A program made the translations under genes and the position numbers. DNA of 64,000 nucleotides from NCBI GenBank assembly GCA_041741375.1, contig JBGSKF010000116.1:9991-73990 (forward strand). The letters run 5' to 3'. Under the pieces are notes generated by a model, which was not told where the DNA came from, did no database searches, and worked only from the letters and a program-made list of their open reading frames with translations. Shown here in pieces: positions 8,646 through 17,383 of this stretch (position 1 is its first letter; the number at the start of each line of letters is the position of its first letter). Source of the stretch: OFTM291 sp041741375. Lineage in GTDB: Bacteria > Gemmatimonadota > Gemmatimonadetes > Gemmatimonadales > GWC2-71-9.

Positions 8646-9683
8646 ATGGAATTTCCCGAACCCGTGGCCTGGGCTGCGGACGACGCCATCCGGATTCTGG
8701 ACCAGACCGATCTTCCGGGCCGTGAAACGTATCGCACCCTCGAGACGGTGGCCGATGTGGTGGAGGCCATTCGCCAGCTTCGGGTCCGCGGGGCGCCGCT
8801 CATCGGCGTTGCGGCCGCGATGGGGATGGTCGTGGCTCTCCGGAGTGCCGGCCGGGGAAACGGCCACGCGCAGCTGATCGAGGCGGGGCACCAGCTCAAG
8901 GCCTCCCGCCCCACCGCGGTGAACCTGGCGTGGGCCGTGGACCGGATGCTGGAGGTCGCGGGGTGCGTGCCGTCCGGAGACGCGCTGCGGGACGTGGTGC
9001 GGCGCGAGGCCGAGCAGATTCTGAAGGAGGAGCGGGAGAGTTGTGACCGGATCGGGGAGGCGGGCCTGTCGCTCATTCCGGAGGGGGCCACGGTCATGAC
9101 GATCTGCAACGCGGGGGTGCTGGCCACGGGAGGGATCGGAACGGCCACGGCGCCGATCTATCGCGCCCATGCCGCGGGACGCCGACCCACCGTGCTGGTG
9201 CCGGAGACCCGCCCCCTGCTGCAGGGCGCCCGGCTCACGGCCTGGGAGCTGACCCGGGCCGGGGTGGCGGTGATCCTCCTGCCGGATGGCGCGATCGCCT
9301 CGCGATTGAGACGGGGGGACGTCGTCGGCATCTTCACCGGGGCGGACCGGATCGCGCGGAACGGCGATGTGGCCAACAAGGTGGGGACGCTGGGGCTGGC
9401 GCTGGCGGCCCGGCATGCCGGCGTCCCCCTCTATGTGGCGGCTCCGGGCTCGACATTCGATCCGCTCTGTGCGGAGGGAACCGCGATTCCGATCGAGATG
9501 CGGGGACCGGAGGAGGTGCGCGCCGTCGGGGGAGTGGCCACCTCGCCTTCCGGAGTTCCGGTCTGGAATCCCGCCTTCGATGTGACGCCCGCGGAGTTCG
9601 TCACCGGGTACCTCACGCCCTCCGGCCTGCTCCACCGGGATGACCTGGAGTGCTTCTTCGACGCGAGGAGAACCACGACATGA
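8646..9683 (+). CDS. mtnA: S-methyl-5-thioribose-1-phosphate isomerase
   Basis: A 345-residue aldose-ketose isomerase of the methionine salvage pathway, converting methylthioribose-1-phosphate to methylthioribulose-1-phosphate. Family motifs are GAPLIGVAAAMG, the catalytic-cysteine segment TICNAGVLATGG and the catalytic-aspartate segment TGADRIARNGDVANK. The length is exactly typical. The chosen ATG begins MEFPEPVAW; the frame upstream is repeat sequence. Its stop overlaps the glycerol kinase start (ATGA at 9680). No other methionine-salvage gene is present in the window. Confidence 0.95.
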   Translation: MEFPEPVAWAADDAIRILDQTDLPGRETYRTLETVADVVEAIRQLRVRGAPLIGVAAAMGMVVALRSAGRGNGHAQLIEAGHQLKASRPTAVNLAWAVDRMLEVAGCVPSGDALRDVVRREAEQILKEERESCDRIGEAGLSLIPEGATVMTICNAGVLATGGIGTATAPIYRAHAAGRRPTVLVPETRPLLQGARLTAWELTRAGVAVILLPDGAIASRLRRGDVVGIFTGADRIARNGDVANKVGTLGLALAARHAGVPLYVAAPGSTFDPLCAEGTAIPIEMRGPEEVRAVGGVATSPSGVPVWNPAFDVTPAEFVTGYLTPSGLLHRDDLECFFDARRTTT

Positions 9684-11185
9684 GCTGCATCCTGGCACTC
9701 GACCAGGGAACCACCGGAAGCACCGCCCTGGTGCTGGACCAGGACGGGACGGTGCTGGGCCGGGGGTACCGGGAGGTGCCGCAGTCGTTCCCCGAGCCGG
9801 GGTGGGTCGAACACGATCCCGAGGCGTTGTTCACCACGGTGTGTGAGGCGGCCCGGGACGCCATGACAGCAGCCGGGGCTCGCCCCGCCGCCGTGGGGAT
9901 CACGAATCAGCGGGAGACGGTCGTGTTGTGGGAAAGGGATACGCTCCGGCCGGTGGCCCCCGCCATCGTCTGGCAGGATCGCCGCACCGCGGAGCGCTGC
10001 CGGGCGCTGCGGAGCGACGGGAGCGCGGACGGGATCCGGCGCCGGACCGGTCTCATGGTCGATCCCTACTTCAGCGCCACCAAGATCGAGTGGCTGCTCC
10101 GGGGCCCGGGGCTCCTGCGCCGGGCGGCACGAGGGGAACTGGCCGTCGGGACGGTCGATGCCTGGCTCGTGGCGAGATTCACCAACGGCGCCGTGCACGT
10201 GACCGACCACACCAATGCCTCGCGCACGATGCTCTACCGGCTCGACCGGAAGGAGTGGGATCCGGAACTGCTCTCCCTCTTCGGCATTCCGCCGGAGATT
10301 CTCCCCCGGGTGGTCCCCTCCTCCGGCGTGATGGGAGAGGCGGCCTCGGAACACCTGGGGCAGGCGATGCCGATCGCGGGGCTGGTGGGAGACCAACAAG
10401 GCGCCATGGTGGGGCAGGGGTGTGTCACGAAGGGATCGGCCAAGAACACGTACGGCACCGGGGCGTTTCTGCTGGTCCATGCCGGTGACGCCCTGCCGCG
10501 GCCCGGGGAGGGTCTCCTGGCCACCGTCGTGTGTGATTCGCAAGGCCGGCCTTCGTATGGTCTGGAGGGGAGCCTCTTCATCGCCGGGGCCGCGGTGCAG
10601 TGGCTGCGCGACGGGCTCGGGATCATCCAGACCGCGGCGGAAACCGATGCCCTGGCTCGGAGCGTACCGGATTCAGGAGGGGTGGCCTTCGTCCCCGCCT
10701 TCGTGGGGCTTGGCTCTCCTCACTGGGAACCGGAGGCCCGCGGCACCATCACCGGTCTCACGCGGGGAACCACCCGGGCTCATGTCGCCCGGGCGACACT
10801 CGAGTCGATGGCGTTTGGAAGCCGGGACCTGTTGCACGCGATGACAGGACGGGGGAAGCAGCTTCGGCCCACGGCGTTCCGGGTGGATGGAGGGGCGTCG
10901 GCCAACGACTGGCTGATGCAGTTCCAGGCCGACATCCTCGACCTTGTGGTGGAACGGCCGGCCAACATTGAGACCACGGCGCTGGGAGCGGGGGTGCTCG
11001 CGGGCCTGGCCCTCGGTTTCTGGCCGTCGGTCGAGGATTTTGCCCGGGATGTCCCCCTCGATCGGTTCGAGCCCCGGATGGACCCCGCGGAACGGGAGCG
11101 CCGGTTGGCCGAGTGGCACCGAGCGGTCGAGACGGCACTGGCGTGGGCTCGAGGAGGTGAGAGGGGCATGACCGAGGCTTCGTGA
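9680..11185 (+). CDS. glpK: Glycerol kinase
   Basis: A 501-residue FGGY-family kinase forming glycerol-3-phosphate from glycerol and ATP. It has the N-terminal phosphate loop DQGTTGSTA, the substrate-region motif TDHTNASRTMLY, the conserved GDQQGAMVGQG and KNTYGTGAF segments, and the C-terminal VDGGASANDWLMQFQADI. The length matches GlpK. Its ATG overlaps the mtnA stop, so the two genes are coupled even though their pathways differ. No glycerol facilitator or glpD is seen nearby. Confidence 0.95.
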   Translation: MSCILALDQGTTGSTALVLDQDGTVLGRGYREVPQSFPEPGWVEHDPEALFTTVCEAARDAMTAAGARPAAVGITNQRETVVLWERDTLRPVAPAIVWQDRRTAERCRALRSDGSADGIRRRTGLMVDPYFSATKIEWLLRGPGLLRRAARGELAVGTVDAWLVARFTNGAVHVTDHTNASRTMLYRLDRKEWDPELLSLFGIPPEILPRVVPSSGVMGEAASEHLGQAMPIAGLVGDQQGAMVGQGCVTKGSAKNTYGTGAFLLVHAGDALPRPGEGLLATVVCDSQGRPSYGLEGSLFIAGAAVQWLRDGLGIIQTAAETDALARSVPDSGGVAFVPAFVGLGSPHWEPEARGTITGLTRGTTRAHVARATLESMAFGSRDLLHAMTGRGKQLRPTAFRVDGGASANDWLMQFQADILDLVVERPANIETTALGAGVLAGLALGFWPSVEDFARDVPLDRFEPRMDPAERERRLAEWHRAVETALAWARGGERGMTEAS

Positions 11186-11219
11186 CCGTGAATGTTTCAA
11201 CTGTAACCAGGGGCGTCCG

Positions 11220-11552
11220 ATGCGCGCATGCACCATTTCCGCCGCGATCCTGCTGGGCGTGACCGCGTGCTCGACCGGGCGGAACTCGGCCGCGCGGGCC
11301 GCTCCGGAGTGCGCAGGTCCGTGGACAGCCACCGTCACCAACAACAGCGTGCACGACGCCGATGTGTTTGTCCGCCGGGGAGAGTCCTACACCTTCATCG
11401 GGATGGTCACGGGCGGAAACTCGAGGGAGTTCCTGACCGACACGCGTTCGGTTTACGCCTCGCCGTCCAGCATGTCGGATCGCCCCGGCGGCATGATTGG
11501 AATCAGCGGCAAGAATCTGCGTGTCGAGGTGACCTGCCCTGATACGACCTGA
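11220..11552 (+). CDS. Small lipoprotein of unknown function
   Basis: A 110-residue protein with a short hydrophobic signal and a lipobox LLGVTAC (Cys17). The mature part is predicted mostly beta, with a Cys pair (residues near 31 and 105) that could form a disulfide. The segment TVTNNSVHDADVFVRRG looks like one strand pair of a small beta sandwich. No family was recognised. It sits between glpK and a zinc-ribbon membrane protein. A short similar sequence (CTTCGTGACCG) precedes it and the next gene, so the intergenic DNA may be duplicated. Confidence 0.6.
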   Translation: MRACTISAAILLGVTACSTGRNSAARAAPECAGPWTATVTNNSVHDADVFVRRGESYTFIGMVTGGNSREFLTDTRSVYASPSSMSDRPGGMIGISGKNLRVEVTCPDTT

Positions 11553-11643
11553 CGGACGCTTCGTGACCGGGTAAGTTTCCGGCTCATCCTCTGTCTCCGT
11601 CGTCTCCTTCGCCGAGGAGTGCCGGGGCCACCAGCGAGTGCCG

Positions 11644-12438
11644 ATGAACGAGATTCCGGGTGCCCGGGGCCAGGAGTGCCCCCAGTGCCACGCCACGGGG
11701 CAGGGCCGCTTCTGTACCTCATGTGGGACAGCTCTCGCGGGGGGGGCGGTGTCCTGTCGAGCGTGTGGGGCGACCATGCCGCCGGGCATGCGTTTCTGCG
11801 GCGTCTGTGGAGTCCCCGCCCAGGGCGGTCCGGGCGCCGCTCCGGCCCTCCCGGCCTCCTCCCGGGGATGGTCTCTCGCCGGTGCCGCGTTGGTGGTGGT
11901 GGCCGTGGCCTTTGTTCTGGTGCTGCGGTCACAGGGAGCCCCGCCACCTCCAGCCGCAGCCCCCGGCGCGACCCCCGCGGCGGCTCCCCCCCCCCTTCCC
12001 GACTTGAGCACGATGACACCCCGGGAGCGCTTCGACCGGCTGTATGAGCGGGTCATGACGGCGTCGCAGACCGGGGACCAGGCCACGGTGACCACCTTCA
12101 CTCCGATGGCGCTCGGGGCCTACGCCCAGTTGGATACCATCGACGCCGACGCCCGGTATCACGTTTCCATGCTGCAGCTCCACCAGGGAGGGGTGGAGGT
12201 GGCCCGGGCCCAGGCCGACACCATCCTCCGGACGGACCCGGGGCACCTCCTGGGCTACGTCGTGGCCGCGGCGGTGGCTCGGTGGACACAGAACGACGCG
12301 GAACTCGCGCGGATCTACCGGGACTTCCTGTCCCGGTACGACGCGGAGATCGCCGCGGGGCGATCGGGATACGTGGAACATGCGGCCATGCTGGCGGAGG
12401 TGAAACGGACCGCCGAGGAGAACCGCGGCGGTCCGTGA
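11644..12438 (+). CDS. Zinc-ribbon membrane protein with C-terminal helical repeat (paralogue 1)
   Basis: A 264-residue protein with two zinc ribbons (CPQC...CTSC and CRAC...CGVC, about residues 12-55), one membrane segment (about 75-97), a Pro/Ala-rich linker, and a C-terminal helical domain that reads like degenerate TPR. The motif DLSTMTPRERFDRLYERVM starts the last domain. A clear paralogue with the same order (DLSTMTPLEQFDRLFDRVM) lies at 19183-19974, on the other side of the cytochrome operon. The first in-frame GTG at 11638 is an alternative start. The ribbon is probably cytoplasmic. Its role is unknown; the position suggests a link to cytochrome assembly or regulation, which is inference. 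Confidence 0.75.
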   Translation: MNEIPGARGQECPQCHATGQGRFCTSCGTALAGGAVSCRACGATMPPGMRFCGVCGVPAQGGPGAAPALPASSRGWSLAGAALVVVAVAFVLVLRSQGAPPPPAAAPGATPAAAPPPLPDLSTMTPRERFDRLYERVMTASQTGDQATVTTFTPMALGAYAQLDTIDADARYHVSMLQLHQGGVEVARAQADTILRTDPGHLLGYVVAAAVARWTQNDAELARIYRDFLSRYDAEIAAGRSGYVEHAAMLAEVKRTAEENRGGP

Positions 12439-12477
12439 GGGACGGCGAGGTGTGCGGCGCAGAGTGGCCGCCCTGGT

Positions 12478-13938
12478 TCACCGTCGCGGAATGTTGGTCC
12501 CGTGGCACGCCACGCACATCTCCGGGTTCTTGCGCCGCAGCCGTTCGGGGTCGAAGCCGGGGCCGTGGGGATTGAACCGGCGCCCTCCCACGGCGGAATG
12601 GCAGGTCAGGCAGTCCCGCTCCACATGGCAGCCCACACAGGTCTCCAGCGATTGCCGGGCCGCTTGTCCATGGCCGGCGATGAAGAACCTCTTCCCGTCA
12701 TGATAACTGGCCGTCCCGAGTGCTCCGGTGGCCGTCAGGCCCGCCTGGCGGTGGCACGAGGCGCAGAACTGCCCGGTGTTGTGGCAATCGGCGCAGGTGG
12801 ATTCCCGCTGATAGGCCTGGATCGGATGCCGCGTCAGATAATCCGACGGGTGGAAGCCGGCCTGCCGGGTGGCGTCGGGACGGTGGCAGGAGAGACAATC
12901 GTTGCGCACATGGCAGGTGAGGCAGGTGGTGGGTGACGCCGTGGCGAGAGGCCCGTGGCCCTCCACCCAGCGGTCGGTGTGCGTCACGGGGGCGACCCGC
13001 CTGGTGGGGGCTCCCTCCGCCCGGCCTGGGCCGGCGCGATGCTGGGACTGAACCGCCGCGACGGCCGGGGGCACATGGCAGGTCAGGCAACTCTCCTGGG
13101 TGTGACAGGTGGCACAGGAGGTAGGAGTCCGTTCCGCATCCCGTCCATGGCGTTCCACCCAGGAGCTCCGGCTGTGGGAGGCCGGGGCCGCCAGGGTGGC
13201 CTCGATGGCCAGCGACCGGGGGTCGGGGGCCAGGGCCTGGATGGTTCTCTGTTCCGGCGCGTCCACATGACAGTTGAGACAGAAGTTCTGCGCGTGACAG
13301 GTGGCGCAGCTGGCGCTCACTCCTCCCTCTGCGCCCGCCCGCGAGGCCAGATCGCCATGACTTCCGGGACCGCGCAGAAGAAACGAGGGCTCCGCGTGAC
13401 TGGGGGGGGGGGCGAAGCCGGCGATGCGCGCGGTGGTCAGGGTGGGGGCGTGGGCCAGGGGAAGGTGACAGTTTGCGCAGGCGCTGTCCGGGGCCGCCAG
13501 GTGTTTTCCCGTGATGGTGTGGCAATCGAGGCACTGGGCCGAGATCGTGCGCTGCACGGTCATCGGGACCGAGTCGGTGGGGGTGTGACAGTTGGTACAG
13601 GAGGTCACCGCCACCCGGTTGGCGGGGGGGGCCGCTTGAGCATCGCGGTGAACCGCATGCTCGAACCGGAGGTTGGTTGGAGGAGGTGCCTCGCGTGGCC
13701 TCCAGTCGACCGAATCCCGCACTGTCCCGTCATGGCACGACGCGCACGCCTGGGCCGAGGGCCAGATGGATTGTCCGGTTTCCGCAGCGCCCAGGTGACA
13801 CGTGGTGCAGGTGGGGAACAGGCCGGCGTGCTTGCGGTGGTCGAAAGTGTCCCGGAGTCGCACGTTCCATCCCCACGCGGTGCCGACTGCGAGGACGAGC
13901 AGGGGCAGGAGCACCCGGACGATCGATCGGCGGCTCAT
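12478..13938 (-). CDS. Exported multihaem cytochrome c with 16 CxxCH motifs
   Basis: A 486-residue protein with an uncleaved-looking or cleavable N-terminal hydrophobic segment (residues 8-25) and 16 CxxCH haem-binding sites from CTTCH near residue 40 to CVACH near the C-terminus. Motifs often come in close pairs (CATCH followed by CLNCH within about 11 residues). That spacing allows packed haems and long-range electron transfer. It is the last gene of a four-gene operon, and its ATG overlaps the stop of the outer-membrane barrel gene (ATGA). A periplasmic or barrel-embedded electron conduit is the likely place. It does not match a named decahaem family that I can recognise. Confidence 0.9.
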   Translation of the reverse strand: MSRRSIVRVLLPLLVLAVGTAWGWNVRLRDTFDHRKHAGLFPTCTTCHLGAAETGQSIWPSAQACASCHDGTVRDSVDWRPREAPPPTNLRFEHAVHRDAQAAPPANRVAVTSCTNCHTPTDSVPMTVQRTISAQCLDCHTITGKHLAAPDSACANCHLPLAHAPTLTTARIAGFAPPPSHAEPSFLLRGPGSHGDLASRAGAEGGVSASCATCHAQNFCLNCHVDAPEQRTIQALAPDPRSLAIEATLAAPASHSRSSWVERHGRDAERTPTSCATCHTQESCLTCHVPPAVAAVQSQHRAGPGRAEGAPTRRVAPVTHTDRWVEGHGPLATASPTTCLTCHVRNDCLSCHRPDATRQAGFHPSDYLTRHPIQAYQRESTCADCHNTGQFCASCHRQAGLTATGALGTASYHDGKRFFIAGHGQAARQSLETCVGCHVERDCLTCHSAVGGRRFNPHGPGFDPERLRRKNPEMCVACHGTNIPRR

Positions 13939-15428
13939 CGGCGGCCACCCCGTCCGATGCGGGGGGGCAACCAGGCCCGGTCGGTCTCGGACCCGAGCTG
14001 CACGCTGATGCGGGCATTGAGCCGAACCTGGTTCCAGTCGAATGCGGCGGCGTCGGGCCGGTCGCGCGACTCGTTGTAGCGCGCCACCTGCACGGTGAAC
14101 CGCCACCGGTCGGCGAGGCGGGCCTCGGCATCGGCCCCGACCCAGTAGACGGTGGCCTCGTCGAAGCGGAACTCCAGGGGACGCTCCAGGCGACCCCCCT
14201 CGACGGAGAGGTGCATGCCGGATCCGAACCGGCGCGTGGCCCGCGCATCGAATCCCCGGGAGGAGGCGCCGGGGCCGAGTTCGGCGTGGATCCCTCCGGC
14301 CAGGTCCCAATCGGCCGTGGGGGACCAGGTGGCCCGTGCGTTCCAGCGCCAGCCGTCGTCCTGGACATCGGTCAGGCCGGTTTCCGCGTCGGCGTTCTCG
14401 AAGGCGTAGCGCTCGCCCCGGCCGGACAGGGTCACGCCGGGGAGGGGACTCACGGTGAAGTTCGCCGAGTACGCGTGATAGGGAACCGGGCTGAAGGCGC
14501 CCCAGATGGTCCAGAGGTCGAAGAAGGGCCGATAGCGCCGGACCATCGCGGTGACCGTAGCCCAGTCGTGGATCCAGGTGGCGGAGGCCTCCGCGGAGCC
14601 GCTCTGGCCCATGGCGAGGTCATACTCCCCGCCGGCCGTCAGGATCAGGCGGCTGAACGGGCGTGCCGAGGTGCTGAGGGCCACGCGCTCGGAGACGAAG
14701 AAGTCCGTGGCGGGGTCCACCTCCCGGCGGTACTCGCCGCGGACATCCACGAACCCCGGGCGCCAGCCCACTTCGGCACCGGCCACGATCTGTCGGTCGC
14801 GGGGCTGGAAATCGTCGAGCGGATTGAGGGCGTCGCTGGTGACGGGTAGGGCGGTGGCGCGGGCGAGGCCCCAGCCGCCGTAGATCGCCGCGTCGAGCCC
14901 CGTGCCCGGTATCCGGACCACGGCCCATCCCCCGTCGAATCCATAGGATCCGAGCCGGCCGTCGATCACCTGGCGGCCTCCGCGGACGGTGAGGGGACCC
15001 CGGACATATTCGGCGAGCCCCTCGATGAGCTGCAGCTCGGGAGTGACGGCGGGCCAGACGTCGTTGGACGCGAGGTCGGTGGCATGCCGGACACTGGCTC
15101 GAACCGTGAGGCCGGGAATCCCGAGGCCCCACCCCAGGAGGTCGACTCGGGTGACGAGGGGACCTCCGCGTTGAATGGGTCCTGGCCGGAAGAACCGGCA
15201 GATCTCGCTGAGGCAGGTCACGGCAATGCCATCGGGTGTCACGAGACCCCCGGTCGGGCCGGCCAGCGCCTGCGAGGGGAGAATGCTGTCGGGTGTCACC
15301 CCGCGGAACGCGGCGGACTGGACCCGGGTCTCGATCCGGATCCGGTATCCCTGGGCGGTCGCGGCGTCCGGGAGCAGGAGGAGCGCGCCGCAGGCGAGCC
15401 CGAGGGTGGCCCATCGCACCGGTCTCAT
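13935..15428 (-). CDS. Outer-membrane beta-barrel protein in a cytochrome operon
   Basis: A 497-residue protein with a cleavable signal ending DAATAQG (about residue 26). It is then dominated by alternating hydrophobic/polar strands with aromatic residues, such as DAAIYGGWGLARA, GLTLSGRGERYAF-like and VRLNARISVQL segments, as in outer-membrane barrels. It contains a Cys pair (TCLSEIC) near residue 80 but no haem motif. Overlapping starts and stops place it between a 16-haem and a 20-motif cytochrome. In porin-cytochrome conduits such as MtrCAB and PcoBCE a barrel of this sort lets haems cross the outer membrane. It is shorter than MtrB and not recognisably homologous, so that role is inferred from context. 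Confidence 0.78.
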   Translation of the reverse strand: MRPVRWATLGLACGALLLLPDAATAQGYRIRIETRVQSAAFRGVTPDSILPSQALAGPTGGLVTPDGIAVTCLSEICRFFRPGPIQRGGPLVTRVDLLGWGLGIPGLTVRASVRHATDLASNDVWPAVTPELQLIEGLAEYVRGPLTVRGGRQVIDGRLGSYGFDGGWAVVRIPGTGLDAAIYGGWGLARATALPVTSDALNPLDDFQPRDRQIVAGAEVGWRPGFVDVRGEYRREVDPATDFFVSERVALSTSARPFSRLILTAGGEYDLAMGQSGSAEASATWIHDWATVTAMVRRYRPFFDLWTIWGAFSPVPYHAYSANFTVSPLPGVTLSGRGERYAFENADAETGLTDVQDDGWRWNARATWSPTADWDLAGGIHAELGPGASSRGFDARATRRFGSGMHLSVEGGRLERPLEFRFDEATVYWVGADAEARLADRWRFTVQVARYNESRDRPDAAAFDWNQVRLNARISVQLGSETDRAWLPPRIGRGGRR

Positions 15429-17371
15429 CCCGTCTTTCTCCGCAAATGGCTCCGGTAGGACTCGGGCGAGGTCAGGAAGTGGCAGGTGGCACACTCCTTC
15501 GCCGGGTAGTGCTCCCGGGCCTTGTCCTGGTGACAGGTGGCGCAGAGCGGTCGCGTGGGAACGAGACGGGCCACCGTCGCCGGGGTGTGGCAGGCGTCGC
15601 ACTCCACGTGCGACGTCTCGGGAGGGCGGTGGGCATCGGTCAGGACGGCGATCGGGACCGCGTGACAGATCGCACAGTTGGGCCCGTCGGCGTGGTGGTC
15701 CTCGTGACAGGCCGCGCACTGGAGCACCTCGTCTCGGGGGGCCAGGGACACCGGTGTGGTGTGGCAGACGGTGCACTCCTTGGCGGTGTGGACCTCGTGA
15801 CGGAACACCGCCTCCCGGGGTCGAGGGGCGTGGTCACGCGTGGTGACCGAGACGGTCCTGGGAAGGGCCTGGGGTACCGTGCCGTCGGCGTGGCAGGCCG
15901 AGCAGTCGCGCGTCGCGGGTTGCTGGTGATGGCAGATCTGACAGCCGCGGGGGCGTTCAAACGTGAGACCTCCATGCCGTTCGGAGGCAACATGACAGGT
16001 CAGGCAGGCAAGGGATGTGTGACGGGGATGGGGAAAGGTGTCCTGGGGGGTCGCCGGGTCCACCCGAGGCCAGGGTACCGGGGGAGGGCGCCCCTCGTCG
16101 TCGCTCGCATCTCCCTTGCCCGCGGGCGAGGATACCGGGGACTCGGGCCGGGAAGGAGGAGGGACGGCCCTGAGGGCCGCGGTGGTATCGAAGGGCAACG
16201 GGGGCCGGCGGGCCGTACGAACTCGAATCGACTCGTGGCACCCGGTACAGTCGCTGGCATCCACCTTGGCCCGATGCGGGATGTGACAGGTCGTGCACTC
16301 CTGCCGGACCGATCGGTGATCCCGGCCGGTATGGAACGGCTCGGTCTCGGTGTTGTCGTGGCACCCGGCGCTGGTGCAGGTGGCCTTGGCATCGGAGGGT
16401 TGCTCCTGGGTGTGCGGATTGTGGCACATTCCGCAGGTGCCCTGATGCGGGTCCAACTCCGGGACGAAATCGGCCAGGACCTCCCTCATCTCATGGCAGC
16501 CGAGGCACTGAGTGTTGTTGGGTCGCAGGGTTCCGGCGGCGCTGTCCCGGGTGGCCAGGGCGGGAACGTCGAGGGTGAACTCGTGGCAGGTGGCGCAGTG
16601 GAGCGACGTCTGGTCGGCCATGCCTCCAAGCTTGATCTCGGTGTTCTCGTGGCAGCCCGATTGCCCGCAGGTCTTGTCGACCGGCACGAACTTGTGCACC
16701 TCCAGCCCGTGGCAGGTCACGCACATGACGTCCTTGAGGTCGGTGGAGTCGGACTCGAGGTGGGTCCGGTGGCCGGCCGTGCTGGCGATCCGCTGCCACT
16801 TCTCCGGATCACCCGTGACATGGCACCCGGCGCAGATGGCTGTGGGGACGGGACTGTGGGCTTGGATTTCCACCGGGCGCTCCGCCACCCAGAGGTAGAG
16901 CTCCCTCATGCTGGCAAAGATCGACTGCTGGTGACAATCATGGCAGGAGAGGGAGTCGTGCTTGCCCGCCCCCTCCTGGAAGCGACTGAAGGGGGACTCC
17001 ATGATGTGGCACCCGGTACAGAACGAATTGTCGTGCTGCATGTAGTTCCAGCTCACCCGCCCGAAGCCGGCTCCCACGAGAACGACGAGGAGGGCCCCTC
17101 CGGCCAACGAGGCCTGCACCCCACGAGGCCTGGTGATCAGCCACGTCTGGATCTCCACGCGGCGGCGCCACAGCAGCACCAGGGCGACGACGCCCAGGAG
17201 TGCCCCCGCGACGGCGCCGGCAATCTGGGCCCACTGGGGAAAGTTGAAAAGGAACCGGACGACCTCGGCTATTCCCCCCGGCAGGGGGGAGGGCGGCACG
17301 AGGACCGTGTCAGCTGTGGCAGCGGCCCCGAGTTGGGTCGGGGCCGCGGCCTGGAAGGGAAGGGGAAGCAC
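15425..17371 (-). CDS. Large membrane-anchored multihaem cytochrome c (NapC/NrfH-like N-terminus)
   Basis: A 648-residue protein with two hydrophobic segments near the N-terminus (about residues 45-68 and 85-102), then a first haem site in the context CTGCHIMESPF, as in NapC/NrfH quinol dehydrogenases. In all I count 18 CxxCH sites plus two longer CxxxCH sites (CGQSGCH and CTSAGCH). A low-complexity Pro/Ser/Asp linker near residues 375-425 splits it into two haem-rich halves. The GTG start is weakly supported: no clear ribosome-binding site is seen. It probably takes electrons from the membrane quinol pool and passes them to the periplasmic and outer-membrane partners encoded downstream. Confidence 0.87.
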   Translation of the reverse strand: MLPLPFQAAAPTQLGAAATADTVLVPPSPLPGGIAEVVRFLFNFPQWAQIAGAVAGALLGVVALVLLWRRRVEIQTWLITRPRGVQASLAGGALLVVLVGAGFGRVSWNYMQHDNSFCTGCHIMESPFSRFQEGAGKHDSLSCHDCHQQSIFASMRELYLWVAERPVEIQAHSPVPTAICAGCHVTGDPEKWQRIASTAGHRTHLESDSTDLKDVMCVTCHGLEVHKFVPVDKTCGQSGCHENTEIKLGGMADQTSLHCATCHEFTLDVPALATRDSAAGTLRPNNTQCLGCHEMREVLADFVPELDPHQGTCGMCHNPHTQEQPSDAKATCTSAGCHDNTETEPFHTGRDHRSVRQECTTCHIPHRAKVDASDCTGCHESIRVRTARRPPLPFDTTAALRAVPPPSRPESPVSSPAGKGDASDDEGRPPPVPWPRVDPATPQDTFPHPRHTSLACLTCHVASERHGGLTFERPRGCQICHHQQPATRDCSACHADGTVPQALPRTVSVTTRDHAPRPREAVFRHEVHTAKECTVCHTTPVSLAPRDEVLQCAACHEDHHADGPNCAICHAVPIAVLTDAHRPPETSHVECDACHTPATVARLVPTRPLCATCHQDKAREHYPAKECATCHFLTSPESYRSHLRRKTG

Positions 17372-17383
17372 CGTGGTCCGAAC

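Noticed and set aside
11680..11694. CPQCH in the zinc-ribbon protein taken as a haem site
   Set aside because: It is the first CxxC of a zinc ribbon in a probably cytoplasmic domain with three more CxxC motifs.
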